Source: Streptomyces sp. SCSIO 30461 (GTDB lineage Bacteria; Actinomycetota; Actinomycetes; Streptomycetales; Streptomycetaceae). Taken from it: 64,000 bases of DNA. Positions 1 through 10,790 of this stretch are shown piece by piece. Under the pieces are notes generated by a model that was not told where the DNA came from, did no database searches, and saw only the letters and a program-made list of their open reading frames with translations. The DNA is taken from positions 3,340,001-3,404,000 of the forward strand of contig NZ_CP146101.1 of assembly GCF_037023745.1 (NCBI RefSeq), in the 5' to 3' direction. The first letter of the stretch is position 1. Each line of letters opens with the position of its first letter. A program made the translations under genes and the position numbers.

Positions 1-1689
1 GGCAACATCGGAATCAACTACATCGCGCCGCTGGTCGTCGCGAAGCTCGTCGGGCGGGTGTCCGGTGGCGACGGGGTCGCCGTCGGCGCGGCGATGCCCT
101 ATGTCATCGGTTTCGCCGGTGTGCTGCTCCTCTCGGAGGTGCTGTGGCGCATCGGGCTGCACTGCCTCAACCGGCTTGACGCGCGTGGGATCGAGCACCT
201 GTACGTGATCGGGATGGACGAACTGTTCGCCAAGGATGCCGCGTTCTTCCATGACAACTTCGCCGGGTCGCTGACCAAGCGGGTACTCAGTTTCGCCTCC
301 CGGTTCGAGCAGTTCGTGGACACGCTGACCTTCTCGGTCGTGGCAAGCCTGGTGCCGCTGGTGTTCGGGTCAGTGGTGTTGTGGCAGTACGATCCGCTTT
401 TCGTCGTCGGGCTGTTGGCGATGATCGCCTTCACGGCGTTGTGCGTGCGGCCGCTCATCCGCCGCCGTCAGACGCTGGTGAGAGAGCGGGAGGAGGCGAT
501 CGCCCGGGTGTCGGGACATGTCGCCGACAGTCTGGCGAACATGGAGACGGTCCGGGCGTTCGCCGCCGAGGAGCGCGAGGCGGCGGAGCACCGGTCCCGC
601 GTAGCGGAGTCTCGGCGGCTCTCGCTCGCCTCCTGGGACTACGGGAACCTGCGTATCGATACGCTGGTCGCGCCCATGTCCGTGGCGACCAATGTCATAG
701 GACTGCTGCTCGCGGTCACCCTCGGCGGGGGCGGGCACGGGGTGGAGGCGATCGTGGTCGCCTTCACCTACTACACCAACGCGACGCGGATCATGTTCGA
801 CTTCAACCAGATCTACCGGCGGTTGGAAGGAGCGATGACGGAGGCTGCGCAGTTCACCGAACTGCTGCTGACGCCTTCCACCGTGCACGACCCGAAGTCG
901 CCCGAACCACTGGAACCCGCGAGCGCCGAGGTCCGCTTCGAGCGGGTCGACTACACGCACCAGGGCGCGGAGCCGCTCTTCCATGGGCTCGATCTGACCG
1001 TGCCCAGTGGTACGAAGATCGGTCTCGTGGGGCGGTCCGGCGGCGGCAAGACCACACTCACCCGATTGCTGCTGAGGATGACGGATGTCGACGGCGGCCG
1101 GATCCTGATCGGCGGGCAGGACATCAGTCGCCTGCGCCAGACCGATCTGCGCGGTCTGATCTCCTACGTGCCCCAGGAGCCGGCGATGTTCCACCGCACG
1201 CTGCGGGACAACATCGCGTTCGCCCGGCCGGGCGCCGGCGAAGCCGAGATCCGCAGCGCGGCTGAGGCGGCGCATGTCACGGAATTCGCCGACGCAATGC
1301 CGGACGGCTTCGACACACTGGTGGGGGAGCGGGGTGTGAAGCTGTCCGGCGGGCAGCGTCAGCGGGTCGCTCTCGCCCGGGCGATACTCCGTGATGCGCC
1401 GATCCTGCTGCTCGACGAGGCGACCAGCGCGTTGGATTCGGAGAGCGAGATCCTCGTCCAGGAGGCGCTGTGGCGCCTCATGGAGGGGCGTACGGCAATC
1501 GTGGTGGCGCACAGGTTGAGCACGGTCGCGACCATGGACAGGCTCGTGGTCCTCGATCACGGGCGCATCGTGGAACAGGGCACGCACGAGGAGTTGCTCA
1601 CCGCCGACGGCGCGTACGCGAAGCTCTGGCGGCATCAGTCGGGAGGCTTCATCGATGACAGCCCGGCTCCTGCCGGGGTGCCCGTCTGA
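1..1689 (+). CDS. ABC exporter, fused permease and ATPase (5' end outside window)
   Basis: The reading frame is open at base 1, so the N-terminus lies outside the window; 562 residues are visible. The first ~270 residues form a hydrophobic ABC exporter transmembrane domain. The C-terminal ~250 residues are a nucleotide-binding domain with Walker A GRSGGGKTT (lysine at visible residue 350), signature LSGGQRQR (about 448), Walker B ILLLDEATSALD (Asp 472, Glu 473) and the H-loop histidine near 504. All catalytic residues are present, so the ATPase should be active. The half-transporter layout implies a homo- or heterodimer in the cytoplasmic membrane. Substrate cannot be told from sequence. A GC-rich hairpin follows the stop. 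Confidence 0.93.
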   Translation, partial: GNIGINYIAPLVVAKLVGRVSGGDGVAVGAAMPYVIGFAGVLLLSEVLWRIGLHCLNRLDARGIEHLYVIGMDELFAKDAAFFHDNFAGSLTKRVLSFASRFEQFVDTLTFSVVASLVPLVFGSVVLWQYDPLFVVGLLAMIAFTALCVRPLIRRRQTLVREREEAIARVSGHVADSLANMETVRAFAAEEREAAEHRSRVAESRRLSLASWDYGNLRIDTLVAPMSVATNVIGLLLAVTLGGGGHGVEAIVVAFTYYTNATRIMFDFNQIYRRLEGAMTEAAQFTELLLTPSTVHDPKSPEPLEPASAEVRFERVDYTHQGAEPLFHGLDLTVPSGTKIGLVGRSGGGKTTLTRLLLRMTDVDGGRILIGGQDISRLRQTDLRGLISYVPQEPAMFHRTLRDNIAFARPGAGEAEIRSAAEAAHVTEFADAMPDGFDTLVGERGVKLSGGQRQRVALARAILRDAPILLLDEATSALDSESEILVQEALWRLMEGRTAIVVAHRLSTVATMDRLVVLDHGRIVEQGTHEELLTADGAYAKLWRHQSGGFIDDSPAPAGVPV

Positions 1690-1699
1690 GTTTCCAGGC

Positions 1700-1727
1700 C
1701 CCGGGGCCGGGTGTCGCCCGCCCCGGG
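1700..1727 (+). terminator. Hairpin after ABC exporter gene
   Basis: CCCGGGGCCGGG and CCCGCCCCGGG form an 11-bp stem with one bulged base around a 5-base loop, 11 bases after the exporter stop codon. There is no U-tract, which is usual for Streptomyces terminators. Function is inferred from position. Confidence 0.55.
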
Positions 1728-1819
1728 AACCTCGCCCGTTTGACATCACCACCGAGGGGGAGGAGCGTGGAAATTGTCGGAAATGTTCCTGTTTCAATGA
1801 GTGCACGGAGGTGTCGAGA

Positions 1820-2146
1820 ATGCGCCGACGGATAGTTGCCGCAGCCTCTGCGGCGGTTGCGGGTCTCGCACTCGCGGTAGTGCCTGCCAGTGGGGCGTTT
1901 GCCAGTGACGCCGGGAACGACTACGGCTGTTCGTCCTGGGGTTGGAACGGCTACGGCTACTGCGATGACGGCTACAACGGCTACGGCTATGACGGCGACT
2001 ACGGTAACTACGGTTATGGCAACGGTGGTTACGGCAACGGTGGCTATGGCAACGGTGGCTACGGCAACGGTGGCTACGGCAACGGTGGCTACGGCAACGG
2101 TGGCTACGGCAATGGTGGCTACGGCGGCAACGGCGGCGGCCGGTGA
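1820..2146 (+). CDS. Small secreted Gly/Tyr/Asn-repeat protein
   Basis: Encodes 108 residues. The ATG at 1820 is preceded by GGAGG (1806-1811), which decides it over longer upstream frames. An N-terminal signal peptide (MRRR, hydrophobic stretch, then about PASGAFAS) is followed by a mature part made almost only of Gly, Tyr, Asn and Asp. It ends in seven perfect GYGNG units. Two cysteines (CSSWGW and YCDDG region) could form a disulfide. Low-complexity Gly/Tyr proteins of this kind are usually extracellular or wall-associated. I do not recognise a named family, and the function is unknown. Confidence 0.8.
   Translation: MRRRIVAAASAAVAGLALAVVPASGAFASDAGNDYGCSSWGWNGYGYCDDGYNGYGYDGDYGNYGYGNGGYGNGGYGNGGYGNGGYGNGGYGNGGYGNGGYGGNGGGR
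2012..2116 (+). repeat. Seven tandem 15-bp repeats (GYGNG units)
   Basis: The unit GGY TAY GGC AAC GGT is repeated seven times without spacer inside the small secreted protein gene. Only silent Y changes separate the units, which points to recent expansion by slippage. It is coding and in frame, so copy-number changes would keep the reading frame. Confidence 0.95.
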
Positions 2147-2220
2147 GAACGCTGCCGTCGAACTGCCTTAACGGCGACGGTTGAAGTTCCAGAACTGGTC
2201 AGGCCCGTGAGTGGCCGACC

Positions 2221-2247
2221 GCGGGCCCGGTTGGCGACCGGGCCCGC
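2221..2247 (+). terminator. Perfect 11-bp hairpin terminator
   Basis: GCGGGCCCGGT, loop TGGCG, ACCGGGCCCGC: a perfect 11-bp GC stem 75 bases after the Gly/Tyr protein stop and upstream of the TetR gene. No U-tract. Confidence 0.7.
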
Positions 2248-2348
2248 ACGCATTTCCGGATCCCCGCAAATGAGCCTTGCGGTGTTGCCGGGGTCCGCAC
2301 CTTGCGTGCGCTCTGGCATGAAGAGCTGAACGGTGGTTCACTCCTTCC

Positions 2349-2975
2349 ATGGCCTACCGAAAGACCCCCGCTGTCGAGGACCGGCTGACCGCCGCCCGCG
2401 AGCGGCTCGTGGACGAGGCGATCGCCGTCGTCGCGGATGTCGGCTGGTCGCAGGCGTCCGTCACCGCGGTCGCTGCGGCGGCCGGTATGTCGGTGGGCTC
2501 GGTGTACCAGCACTTCCCCTCGAAGGCAGCACTCGCCGTCGAGGTGTTCCGCCGCGCCGCCGGACGCGAGGCCGATGTGCTCGGCGCCGTACTGCGGGAC
2601 GGCAGCGGGGACCCCGTCGAACGCCTCACGCGCGCCGTGACCGTCTTCGCGCGACGGGCCATGGAAAGCCGGGGCGTGGCCTACGCCTTGCTGGCCGCCC
2701 CGTCCGAACCCGCTGTGGAGTCGGCGCGGTTGGAGTTCCGCAGGCGCTACCGCGGCATGTTCGCCGAGGTGATCCGCGAGGGTGTGTCCGGCGGTCTGCT
2801 GCCCGAACAGGACCCGGAGGTCACCGCGGCCGCTCTCACCGGCGCGATCGGCGAGGTGCTGGTCGACCCGCTCTCCGGACCCGCGGATGGGGCCGACGCC
2901 GACCGTCTCGTGGCCGAGTTGGCCGCCATGTCCCTGCGCTGCGCGGGCGCCGTGCCCGCGCAGCAGCCGCAGTAG
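2349..2975 (+). CDS. TetR/AcrR family transcriptional regulator
   Basis: 208 residues, the usual TetR size. The N-terminal helix-turn-helix is clear (ASVTAVAAAAGMSVGSVYQH, about residues 37-56), with the typical FPSKAAL that follows. The rest is a helical ligand-binding domain. It lies 36 bases upstream of an AidB-type acyl-CoA dehydrogenase gene on the same strand, so it probably controls that gene and itself. The ligand is unknown. No strong ribosome site precedes the ATG. Confidence 0.9.
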   Translation: MAYRKTPAVEDRLTAARERLVDEAIAVVADVGWSQASVTAVAAAAGMSVGSVYQHFPSKAALAVEVFRRAAGREADVLGAVLRDGSGDPVERLTRAVTVFARRAMESRGVAYALLAAPSEPAVESARLEFRRRYRGMFAEVIREGVSGGLLPEQDPEVTAAALTGAIGEVLVDPLSGPADGADADRLVAELAAMSLRCAGAVPAQQPQ

Positions 2976-3011
2976 CCACCCACGCGTTGCCCCGAGTCCC
3001 GGAGGATCCCG

Positions 3012-4682
3012 ATGCGCAGTAACCCCGTACGCACCCACGAGGTGACCAACCAGGCGCCGCCGCTCACGGACCACGACGTGGCCGACGACCCCGTGCTGCT
3101 GGAAGGCATCCGGAACGAAGGCGCGGAATGGTATGGGGAGGACCTGCACCGCATCGGGCGGCTCGCCGGCTCGGAGGAGGCGAGGCACTGGGGGTACGAG
3201 GCCAACCGCTACGAGCCGGTGCTGCGCACCCACGACCGCTATGGCAACCGTGTCGACGAGGTCGACTTCCACCCCTCCTACCACGCCCTCATGGACGTCG
3301 CGATCCGCGAGGGCCTGGGCGGCACCCCCTGGGCGGAGGGCAAGCCCGGATCCCATGTCGCCCGTGCGGCCGGACTGATGGTGTGGGGCTTCGCCGACCA
3401 GAGCCATCTGTGCCCGGTGTCCATGACGTACGCCGTCGTCCCCGCCCTGCGGCACGCGCCCGAGCAGGCCGCGCTGTACGAGCCGTTGCTCACCGGCAGG
3501 GTGTACGACCCGGGGCTGCGCTCACCCGCGGGCAAGCGCGGGCTGCTCGCCGGAATGGGGATGACCGAGAAGCAGGGCGGCTCGGACGTACGCGCCAATA
3601 CCACCAACGCCACACCCCAGACGGACGGGACCTGGCGGCTGCGCGGCCACAAGTGGTTCACCAGCGCGCCCATGAACGACCTGTTCCTCGTGCTCGCGCA
3701 GGCCGAGCCCGGCGCGGCCGGTGCCGGGAACGGGGGGTTGTCCTGCTTCCTCGTGCCGCGCGTGCTGCCCGACGGGAGCCGCAACACCTTCCGCATCCAG
3801 CGCCTCAAGGACAAGCTCGGCAACCGCGGGAACGCCAGCAGTGAGCCCGAGTTCGACGACACCGTGTCCTGGCTCGTCGGCCCGGTGGGGCGCGGCGTGC
3901 GCACCATCATCGAGATGGTCACCATGACCCGGCTCGACTGCATCCTCAGCTCCGCCTCCGGGATGCGCACCGCGCTCACCCTCGCGGGACACCATGTGCG
4001 CCACCGCTCGGCCTTCGGAGCCACGCTCATCGACCAGCCGCTGATGCGCAATGTCATCGCGGACCTCGCCATCGAGTCCGAGGCCGCGACCACACTCGCC
4101 CTGCGTGTGGCGGGTGCGGTCGACCGGGCGCAGCGGGGCGACGGCCAGGAACAGCGCTTCCTCCGGCTGGCCACGGCCGTCGCCAAGTACTGGGTGTGCA
4201 AACGCCAGCCCGCCATGGTGGCGGAGGCGCTGGAGTGCCTCGGCGGCAACGGCTTCGTGGAGGACTCCGACCTGCCGCGTCTCTATCGGGACGCCCCTCT
4301 CAACGGCATCTGGGAGGGCTCCGGCAATGTCAGCGCCCTCGATGTGCTGCGCGCCCTGACTCGCGAACCGGACTCGCTCCAGGCCTACGCGGACGAGATC
4401 GCGCTCGCGGCCGGTGCGGACGCCCGGCTCGACACCGCATGGCGCGAGTTGCGCGCCGAACTCACGCGGTCCGATGACGCGGAGCTCCGGGCCCGATGGC
4501 TCGTCGAGCGGATGGCCCTGGTCCTCCAGGGTTCGCTGCTCGTACGCTACGCGCCGCCGGCCGTCGCCGACGCGTTTTGCGTCTCGCGGCTGGCCGGGGG
4601 GCACGGACTCGCCTTCGGGACGCTGCCGACCGGGGTGGACCGCGCGAGGATCATCGCCCGGGTCCCGGGCGCGCGGGCCTGA
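3012..4682 (+). CDS. aidB: AidB-type acyl-CoA dehydrogenase
   Basis: 556 residues, matching the AidB branch of the acyl-CoA dehydrogenase family (E. coli AidB is about 540). Typical AidB stretches are seen: GMGMTEKQGGSDVRANTT near 178-195, the KWFTSAPM segment, and the C-terminal ECLGGNGFVEDSDLPRLYRD and GIWEGSGNV. AidB is an FAD-binding protein of the alkylation response in E. coli that also binds DNA; the Streptomyces protein may act in fatty acyl metabolism instead. GGAGG lies 7 bases before the ATG. It follows the TetR gene and is probably its target. Confidence 0.9.
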   Translation: MRSNPVRTHEVTNQAPPLTDHDVADDPVLLEGIRNEGAEWYGEDLHRIGRLAGSEEARHWGYEANRYEPVLRTHDRYGNRVDEVDFHPSYHALMDVAIREGLGGTPWAEGKPGSHVARAAGLMVWGFADQSHLCPVSMTYAVVPALRHAPEQAALYEPLLTGRVYDPGLRSPAGKRGLLAGMGMTEKQGGSDVRANTTNATPQTDGTWRLRGHKWFTSAPMNDLFLVLAQAEPGAAGAGNGGLSCFLVPRVLPDGSRNTFRIQRLKDKLGNRGNASSEPEFDDTVSWLVGPVGRGVRTIIEMVTMTRLDCILSSASGMRTALTLAGHHVRHRSAFGATLIDQPLMRNVIADLAIESEAATTLALRVAGAVDRAQRGDGQEQRFLRLATAVAKYWVCKRQPAMVAEALECLGGNGFVEDSDLPRLYRDAPLNGIWEGSGNVSALDVLRALTREPDSLQAYADEIALAAGADARLDTAWRELRAELTRSDDAELRARWLVERMALVLQGSLLVRYAPPAVADAFCVSRLAGGHGLAFGTLPTGVDRARIIARVPGARA

Positions 4683-4836
4683 GCCGACTGAGGCCAGGGG
4701 GCGTCTGCCCGATCCGATTCGCTTGATTGTTCGAGTTCGGGGCGCGGAGTGTGCCGCGCCGAGGGATCCTGGGGACAGGGAGCCCACGGCGCGGCGCATC
4801 GCCGTGCGTGGCCCGGGTGAGGAGGTGGACGCCACC

Positions 4837-5133
4837 ATGACGCGGACAGCGGAGTGGCGGATGGGGCTGGTCCTGGTCGAGGAGGACGGTACGACGAAGG
4901 CCCGGGTCGTACTCGACACCGGTACCACGACCTACACCGGGCACGGGGTCGCCCGGTGCAACCCCCAGGATCTGGACATCCCGGAGATCGGAGATGAACT
5001 GGCCGCGAGCCGGGCGATGAAGGACCTCGCGAGCAAGCTGATGCGCGAGGCCAACCGCGACCTCGAAAGTGTCGGCGCAGGCCCCGACACGGTGACGGCG
5101 CCGCCCTACGGCTGGCCCGGGGCCGCCACGTAG
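4837..5133 (+). CDS. DUF1876 (dsRBD-like) small protein
   Basis: 98 residues. The ATG at 4837 has GAGGAGG upstream at 4819-4825. The sequence carries the DUF1876 hallmarks: an N-terminal strand with acidic VLVEEDG, then HGVARCNPQDLDIPEIGDEL and a helix of the type AASRAMKDLASKLM. The family is common in Streptomyces, often in several copies, and is predicted to have a double-stranded-RNA-binding-like fold. No experimental role is known to me. Confidence 0.85.
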   Translation: MTRTAEWRMGLVLVEEDGTTKARVVLDTGTTTYTGHGVARCNPQDLDIPEIGDELAASRAMKDLASKLMREANRDLESVGAGPDTVTAPPYGWPGAAT

Positions 5134-5210
5134 CACCACCGACCCGACCAGGCGCACCAGTGCCCGAACCGGGCCATGGCCGGGTCCGCTGCCGGGTGTC
5201 AGGCGTCGAT

Positions 5211-5290
5211 GCCAGGTGCGTAGGGATCAGGGTCGAGGTCGGCAGCGCCGAGGCCAGGTGCGTCGGGATCAGGATCGGAGACCGGCGCGC
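5211..5290 (+). repeat. Two direct copies of a ~42-bp sequence
   Basis: The sequence beginning GCCAGGTGCGT at 5211 recurs at 5253 with about 80 percent identity, lying between the convergent DUF1876 and cyclic-nucleotide-domain genes. Read on the minus strand both copies would code the same LIPTHLAS-type peptide, but no gene contains it. Confidence 0.7.
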
Positions 5291-5304
5291 CGCACCAGGC
5301 CGTG

Positions 5305-5766
5305 CTAGTCGGTGATACCGCTGCCGTAGGGCGCGTAGAGGTCGAGCAGCCGCACCCGTGCCGCGTGGAGCCGGTGGGCGAGCACCCTCCCCACCCACTG
5401 GCCCACCGCCGAGCCGAGTGCCGGATCGGCGTCCATCAGCATGCGAACGGTCCGTGCGTCGAACTGCTGCGCGCGAACCGGAGTCATCGTCTCGGCGCCG
5501 AGCTGCCATACGAACGGGGGGAACAGCCAGGACCAGCCCACGAGTTCACCGAAGCCCAGGTTCTCGATCACCGCCGGGCGCCGCCCCGGGACGGCCATGT
5601 GCAGGCTGATCGTGCCGGACTTGATGATCCAGAACCGGTCGGCGAGCCGTCCCTCCTCGAAGACGTGGTAACCCTCGGGGAACTTGACGTCCTCGGCGAT
5701 CTCCAGCAACCGGGCGCGGTGCTCGGCCGCCAAGGCGGCTGTCATGCGAAGGGAAGACGTGGTCAT
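5305..5766 (-). CDS. Stand-alone cyclic-nucleotide-binding domain protein (Crp-like, no HTH)
   Basis: 153 residues with GGAGGT seven bases before the ATG. The sequence is a single cNMP-binding beta-roll: ...FPEGYHVFEEG (about 29-39), FWIIKSGTISLH (45-56) and the phosphate-cassette region FGELVGWSWLF (about 72-82). The cassette lacks the classical GE(L/I)A...R(S/T)A arginine, so cAMP binding is uncertain. The protein ends after the C-terminal helix; there is no DNA-binding domain, so it is not a Crp/Fnr regulator. It lies 167 bases downstream of the RhoGDI-like gene on the same strand, and the two may be co-transcribed. Confidence 0.85.
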   Translation of the reverse strand: MTTSSLRMTAALAAEHRARLLEIAEDVKFPEGYHVFEEGRLADRFWIIKSGTISLHMAVPGRRPAVIENLGFGELVGWSWLFPPFVWQLGAETMTPVRAQQFDARTVRMLMDADPALGSAVGQWVGRVLAHRLHAARVRLLDLYAPYGSGITD

Positions 5767-5933
5767 CGCGGGACCTCCGTTCCGGGCGCCGACTCATCTC
5801 AAGCGTCGCACGGCCCGGCGCCTCCCGCGCCGCTGAATTCGCCCTGTTGTCGATTGCCGGGTCCGCCCGCGGGGGACTCGGCAACGGCCGGCCAAGAGGC
5901 GGCGCGGCACTCCGGCGCCCATGGGCGGTGCCA

Positions 5934-6377
5934 TCAAGGCGGCGGCCACTCCTTCGTGATCTCCAGGTCGTATGTCTCCCGCCCGAGCTCCCTGCCGCCC
6001 GCGTCCACGAAGGTCCCGGCGCATGCGTAGTGGTCACGGGCCAGATGCCCGGTCGGCAGATGCACCGGCGGCAGCACGACTTCGTACGGCCCGCCCTGCC
6101 GGAAGTCGCCCAGATGCGTCTCCGTGTGCACCACGACCACGCCCTGGCGGGTCCGCTCGTCGATGAACTTGAGGCCTTCGAGGTCATCCCTCGTCGACAC
6201 GCGGAACTTGAGGCGGAGCCGGAACTCGGCGCCTTCCTTGAGGCTGATCTGCACCGGCTCCGGCGCGCGGCCGGGTGCGTCGTCCCGGTCACGCGCGTTC
6301 AGGGGGACGGGAACGTCGGGGCGCCCGTCCACCCGGACGGTCACGGCCAGCAGCTCGAAGTCACGGTGTGCATTCAT
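5934..6377 (-). CDS. RhoGDI-fold protein (Rho GDP-dissociation inhibitor family)
   Basis: 147 residues. The translation follows the immunoglobulin-like domain of eukaryotic RhoGDI along its whole length. Matches include ISLKEGAEFRLRLKFRV (44-60; RhoGDI has LKEGxEYRIKIxFRV), DLEGLKFIDERTRQGV (65-80; GLKYxQHTYRxGV), GPYEVVLPP (96-104; EEYEFLTP), LPTGHLARDHY (107-117; APKGMLARGxY) and the terminal YDLEITKEW (136-144; WNLxIKKEW). The N-terminal regulatory arm of the eukaryotic protein is absent. RhoGDI binds prenylated Rho GTPases; which partner this bacterial form has is unknown. No strong ribosome site precedes the ATG. It sits upstream of a cyclic-nucleotide-binding domain gene. Confidence 0.85.
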   Translation of the reverse strand: MNAHRDFELLAVTVRVDGRPDVPVPLNARDRDDAPGRAPEPVQISLKEGAEFRLRLKFRVSTRDDLEGLKFIDERTRQGVVVVHTETHLGDFRQGGPYEVVLPPVHLPTGHLARDHYACAGTFVDAGGRELGRETYDLEITKEWPPP

Positions 6378-6529
6378 CTGATATGCCCGCTTTCGCCGCT
6401 CAAGAGATAGAAGCCCGAAAATGCCGACAATTCAGCGTAGCCATCCAGCCGTGCCGGAAGCGGTGAGTCGGTGGCGGTGTCATAGTCGGGGGTGTCACCG
6501 CAAGCCGAGGAGACGACGGAGAGCCGGAC

Positions 6530-6970
6530 ATGGTCTCAGCACGGGACGGCATGCCGGGCAGCACCGGCGACGGCGACCGTTTCAGCGTGACGGTGCGCCC
6601 GTGGCCCGAGCCCGGGATCGTCGTGGTCGCGGTCGCGGGCGAGCTCGACCACGACACCGCGGAGCCACTGCACGTGGCCCTGGAGGAAGCCATCGCGGCC
6701 GGTGCACAGCGCATCCTGGTGGACTGCTCGGTGCTGCTCTTCTGCGACTCCACCGGGCTGAACGTGCTGCTGCGGGCGCGTCTCGCGGCCAAGGAGACCG
6801 GAGCCAGGGTCGAGCTGGCGGCGCTGCGCCCGCAGGTCGCGAGAATGCTCGCGATCACCGGTGCCGGTGCCGTCTTCCCGCGCTACGCAAGCATCGGCGA
6901 AGCGCTCGCGGAGCCTGCGCCGGACCCGGATTCCGGGCCGCCGCAGGCACCAGAGCCGGGACGGGAGTAG
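6530..6970 (+). CDS. STAS-domain anti-sigma factor antagonist
   Basis: 146 residues forming one STAS domain (RsbV/SpoIIAA/BldG type). The phosphorylatable serine is in CDSTGLNVLL, about residue 74, after LVDCSVLLF. In partner switching the unphosphorylated form binds an RsbW-type kinase and frees a sigma factor. The next gene, 12 bases downstream, codes exactly such an ATPase, and a sigma-B-like factor lies 9 kb away. The ~25 C-terminal residues are Pro/Glu-rich and outside the domain. Confidence 0.9.
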   Translation: MVSARDGMPGSTGDGDRFSVTVRPWPEPGIVVVAVAGELDHDTAEPLHVALEEAIAAGAQRILVDCSVLLFCDSTGLNVLLRARLAAKETGARVELAALRPQVARMLAITGAGAVFPRYASIGEALAEPAPDPDSGPPQAPEPGRE

Positions 6971-6982
6971 GCGGGAGCAACC

Positions 6983-7585
6983 GTGAGCGCGGCCCTTCCG
7001 GCACAAGGACAGACCCGCAGACTCGTACTTTCCGGGACGCGGGGCGTGGTCGGGCGCTGCCGTGACTTCAGTCGCACGGCGCTCGTCGACTGGGGGTGGC
7101 TGCCGGAACGGGGCCCGGCGGCGCCGCATCCGAGCCATCCGGGCGGCGATCCGTCCGGGAACGGCGAGCCGGGCGCCTGGGACACCTTCGCTTTCGACCT
7201 CGACCTCGACCTCGACACCGACCTCGACCTCGACACCGAGGGTGATCATGACGGCTACGACGAGGACGAGGAACGCCTCGCGGTGGCCGAGGACGTCCTG
7301 ATGGTGGTCTCCGAGCTCGTCACCAACGCCTGTCTGCACGCCGACGGGCCCGAGGAACTGGTGCTGCACTGCACGGCCGACCGGTTGCGTATCGAGGTGA
7401 GCGACGCCAATCCGATCGCGCCCCGCCCCCGCCCCCATGCCGATCCGGCGAAGCCCGGCGGTCACGGACTGGTCGTACTCGGCAGGCTCGCGCGCGCCTG
7501 GGGTTCCGTGTCGCGCGGCGACTCGGGCAAGACGGTATGGGCGGAGATCACGCCGCCCCGCGGCACCGCGCCGGGGACCTGCTGA
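6983..7585 (+). CDS. RsbW-like HATPase anti-sigma / serine kinase
   Basis: 200 residues from a GTG start. A GHKL ATPase fold is seen with N-box SELVTNACLHA (about 111-121) and G-box GGHGLVVLGRLA (about 157-168), as in actinobacterial RsbW relatives. An unusual Asp-rich insert of DLDLDLDTDLDLDTEG type (about residues 72-87) splits the domain between the first strand pair and the N-box helix. It follows the STAS antagonist gene closely and precedes the multi-HAMP kinase, so the three are probably one operon. Which sigma factor it binds is unknown. Confidence 0.88.
   Translation: MSAALPAQGQTRRLVLSGTRGVVGRCRDFSRTALVDWGWLPERGPAAPHPSHPGGDPSGNGEPGAWDTFAFDLDLDLDTDLDLDTEGDHDGYDEDEERLAVAEDVLMVVSELVTNACLHADGPEELVLHCTADRLRIEVSDANPIAPRPRPHADPAKPGGHGLVVLGRLARAWGSVSRGDSGKTVWAEITPPRGTAPGTC
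7196..7240 (+). repeat. GACCTC hexanucleotide microsatellite in coding sequence
   Basis: GACCTC is repeated with GACACC interruptions, coding (Asp-Leu)n with Asp-Thr. It is in frame within the HATPase gene and looks like slippage-driven expansion. Confidence 0.9.
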
Positions 7586-7669
7586 ACGCACCCGGGGTGT
7601 CGGGCGGGGGAGTGCGTGCGAAAGTCGAGAGTGGACAGATGACGCCGAACGAGCGACACGAGGTCGGCG

Positions 7670-10705
<3,036 letters not shown>

Positions 10706-10741
10706 GTCCGCGCGGTGGGTGCGGTCCAGCGGAGCTCGACC

Positions 10742-10772
10742 GCGCGACCGCCGCGGCTACGGCGGATCGCGC
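10742..10772. terminator. Bidirectional hairpin between convergent genes
   Basis: GCGCGACCGCCG, loop CGGCTA, CGGCGGATCGCGC: a 12-bp stem with one bulge between the convergent kinase and phosphatase genes. Position and symmetry suit a terminator for both. Confidence 0.65.
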
Positions 10773-10790
10773 ACGGCGCTCCGGGCGGCC

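Noticed and set aside
2012..2116. CRISPR-like regular repeats
   Set aside because: The 15-bp units are contiguous, without spacers, and in frame in a coding sequence.
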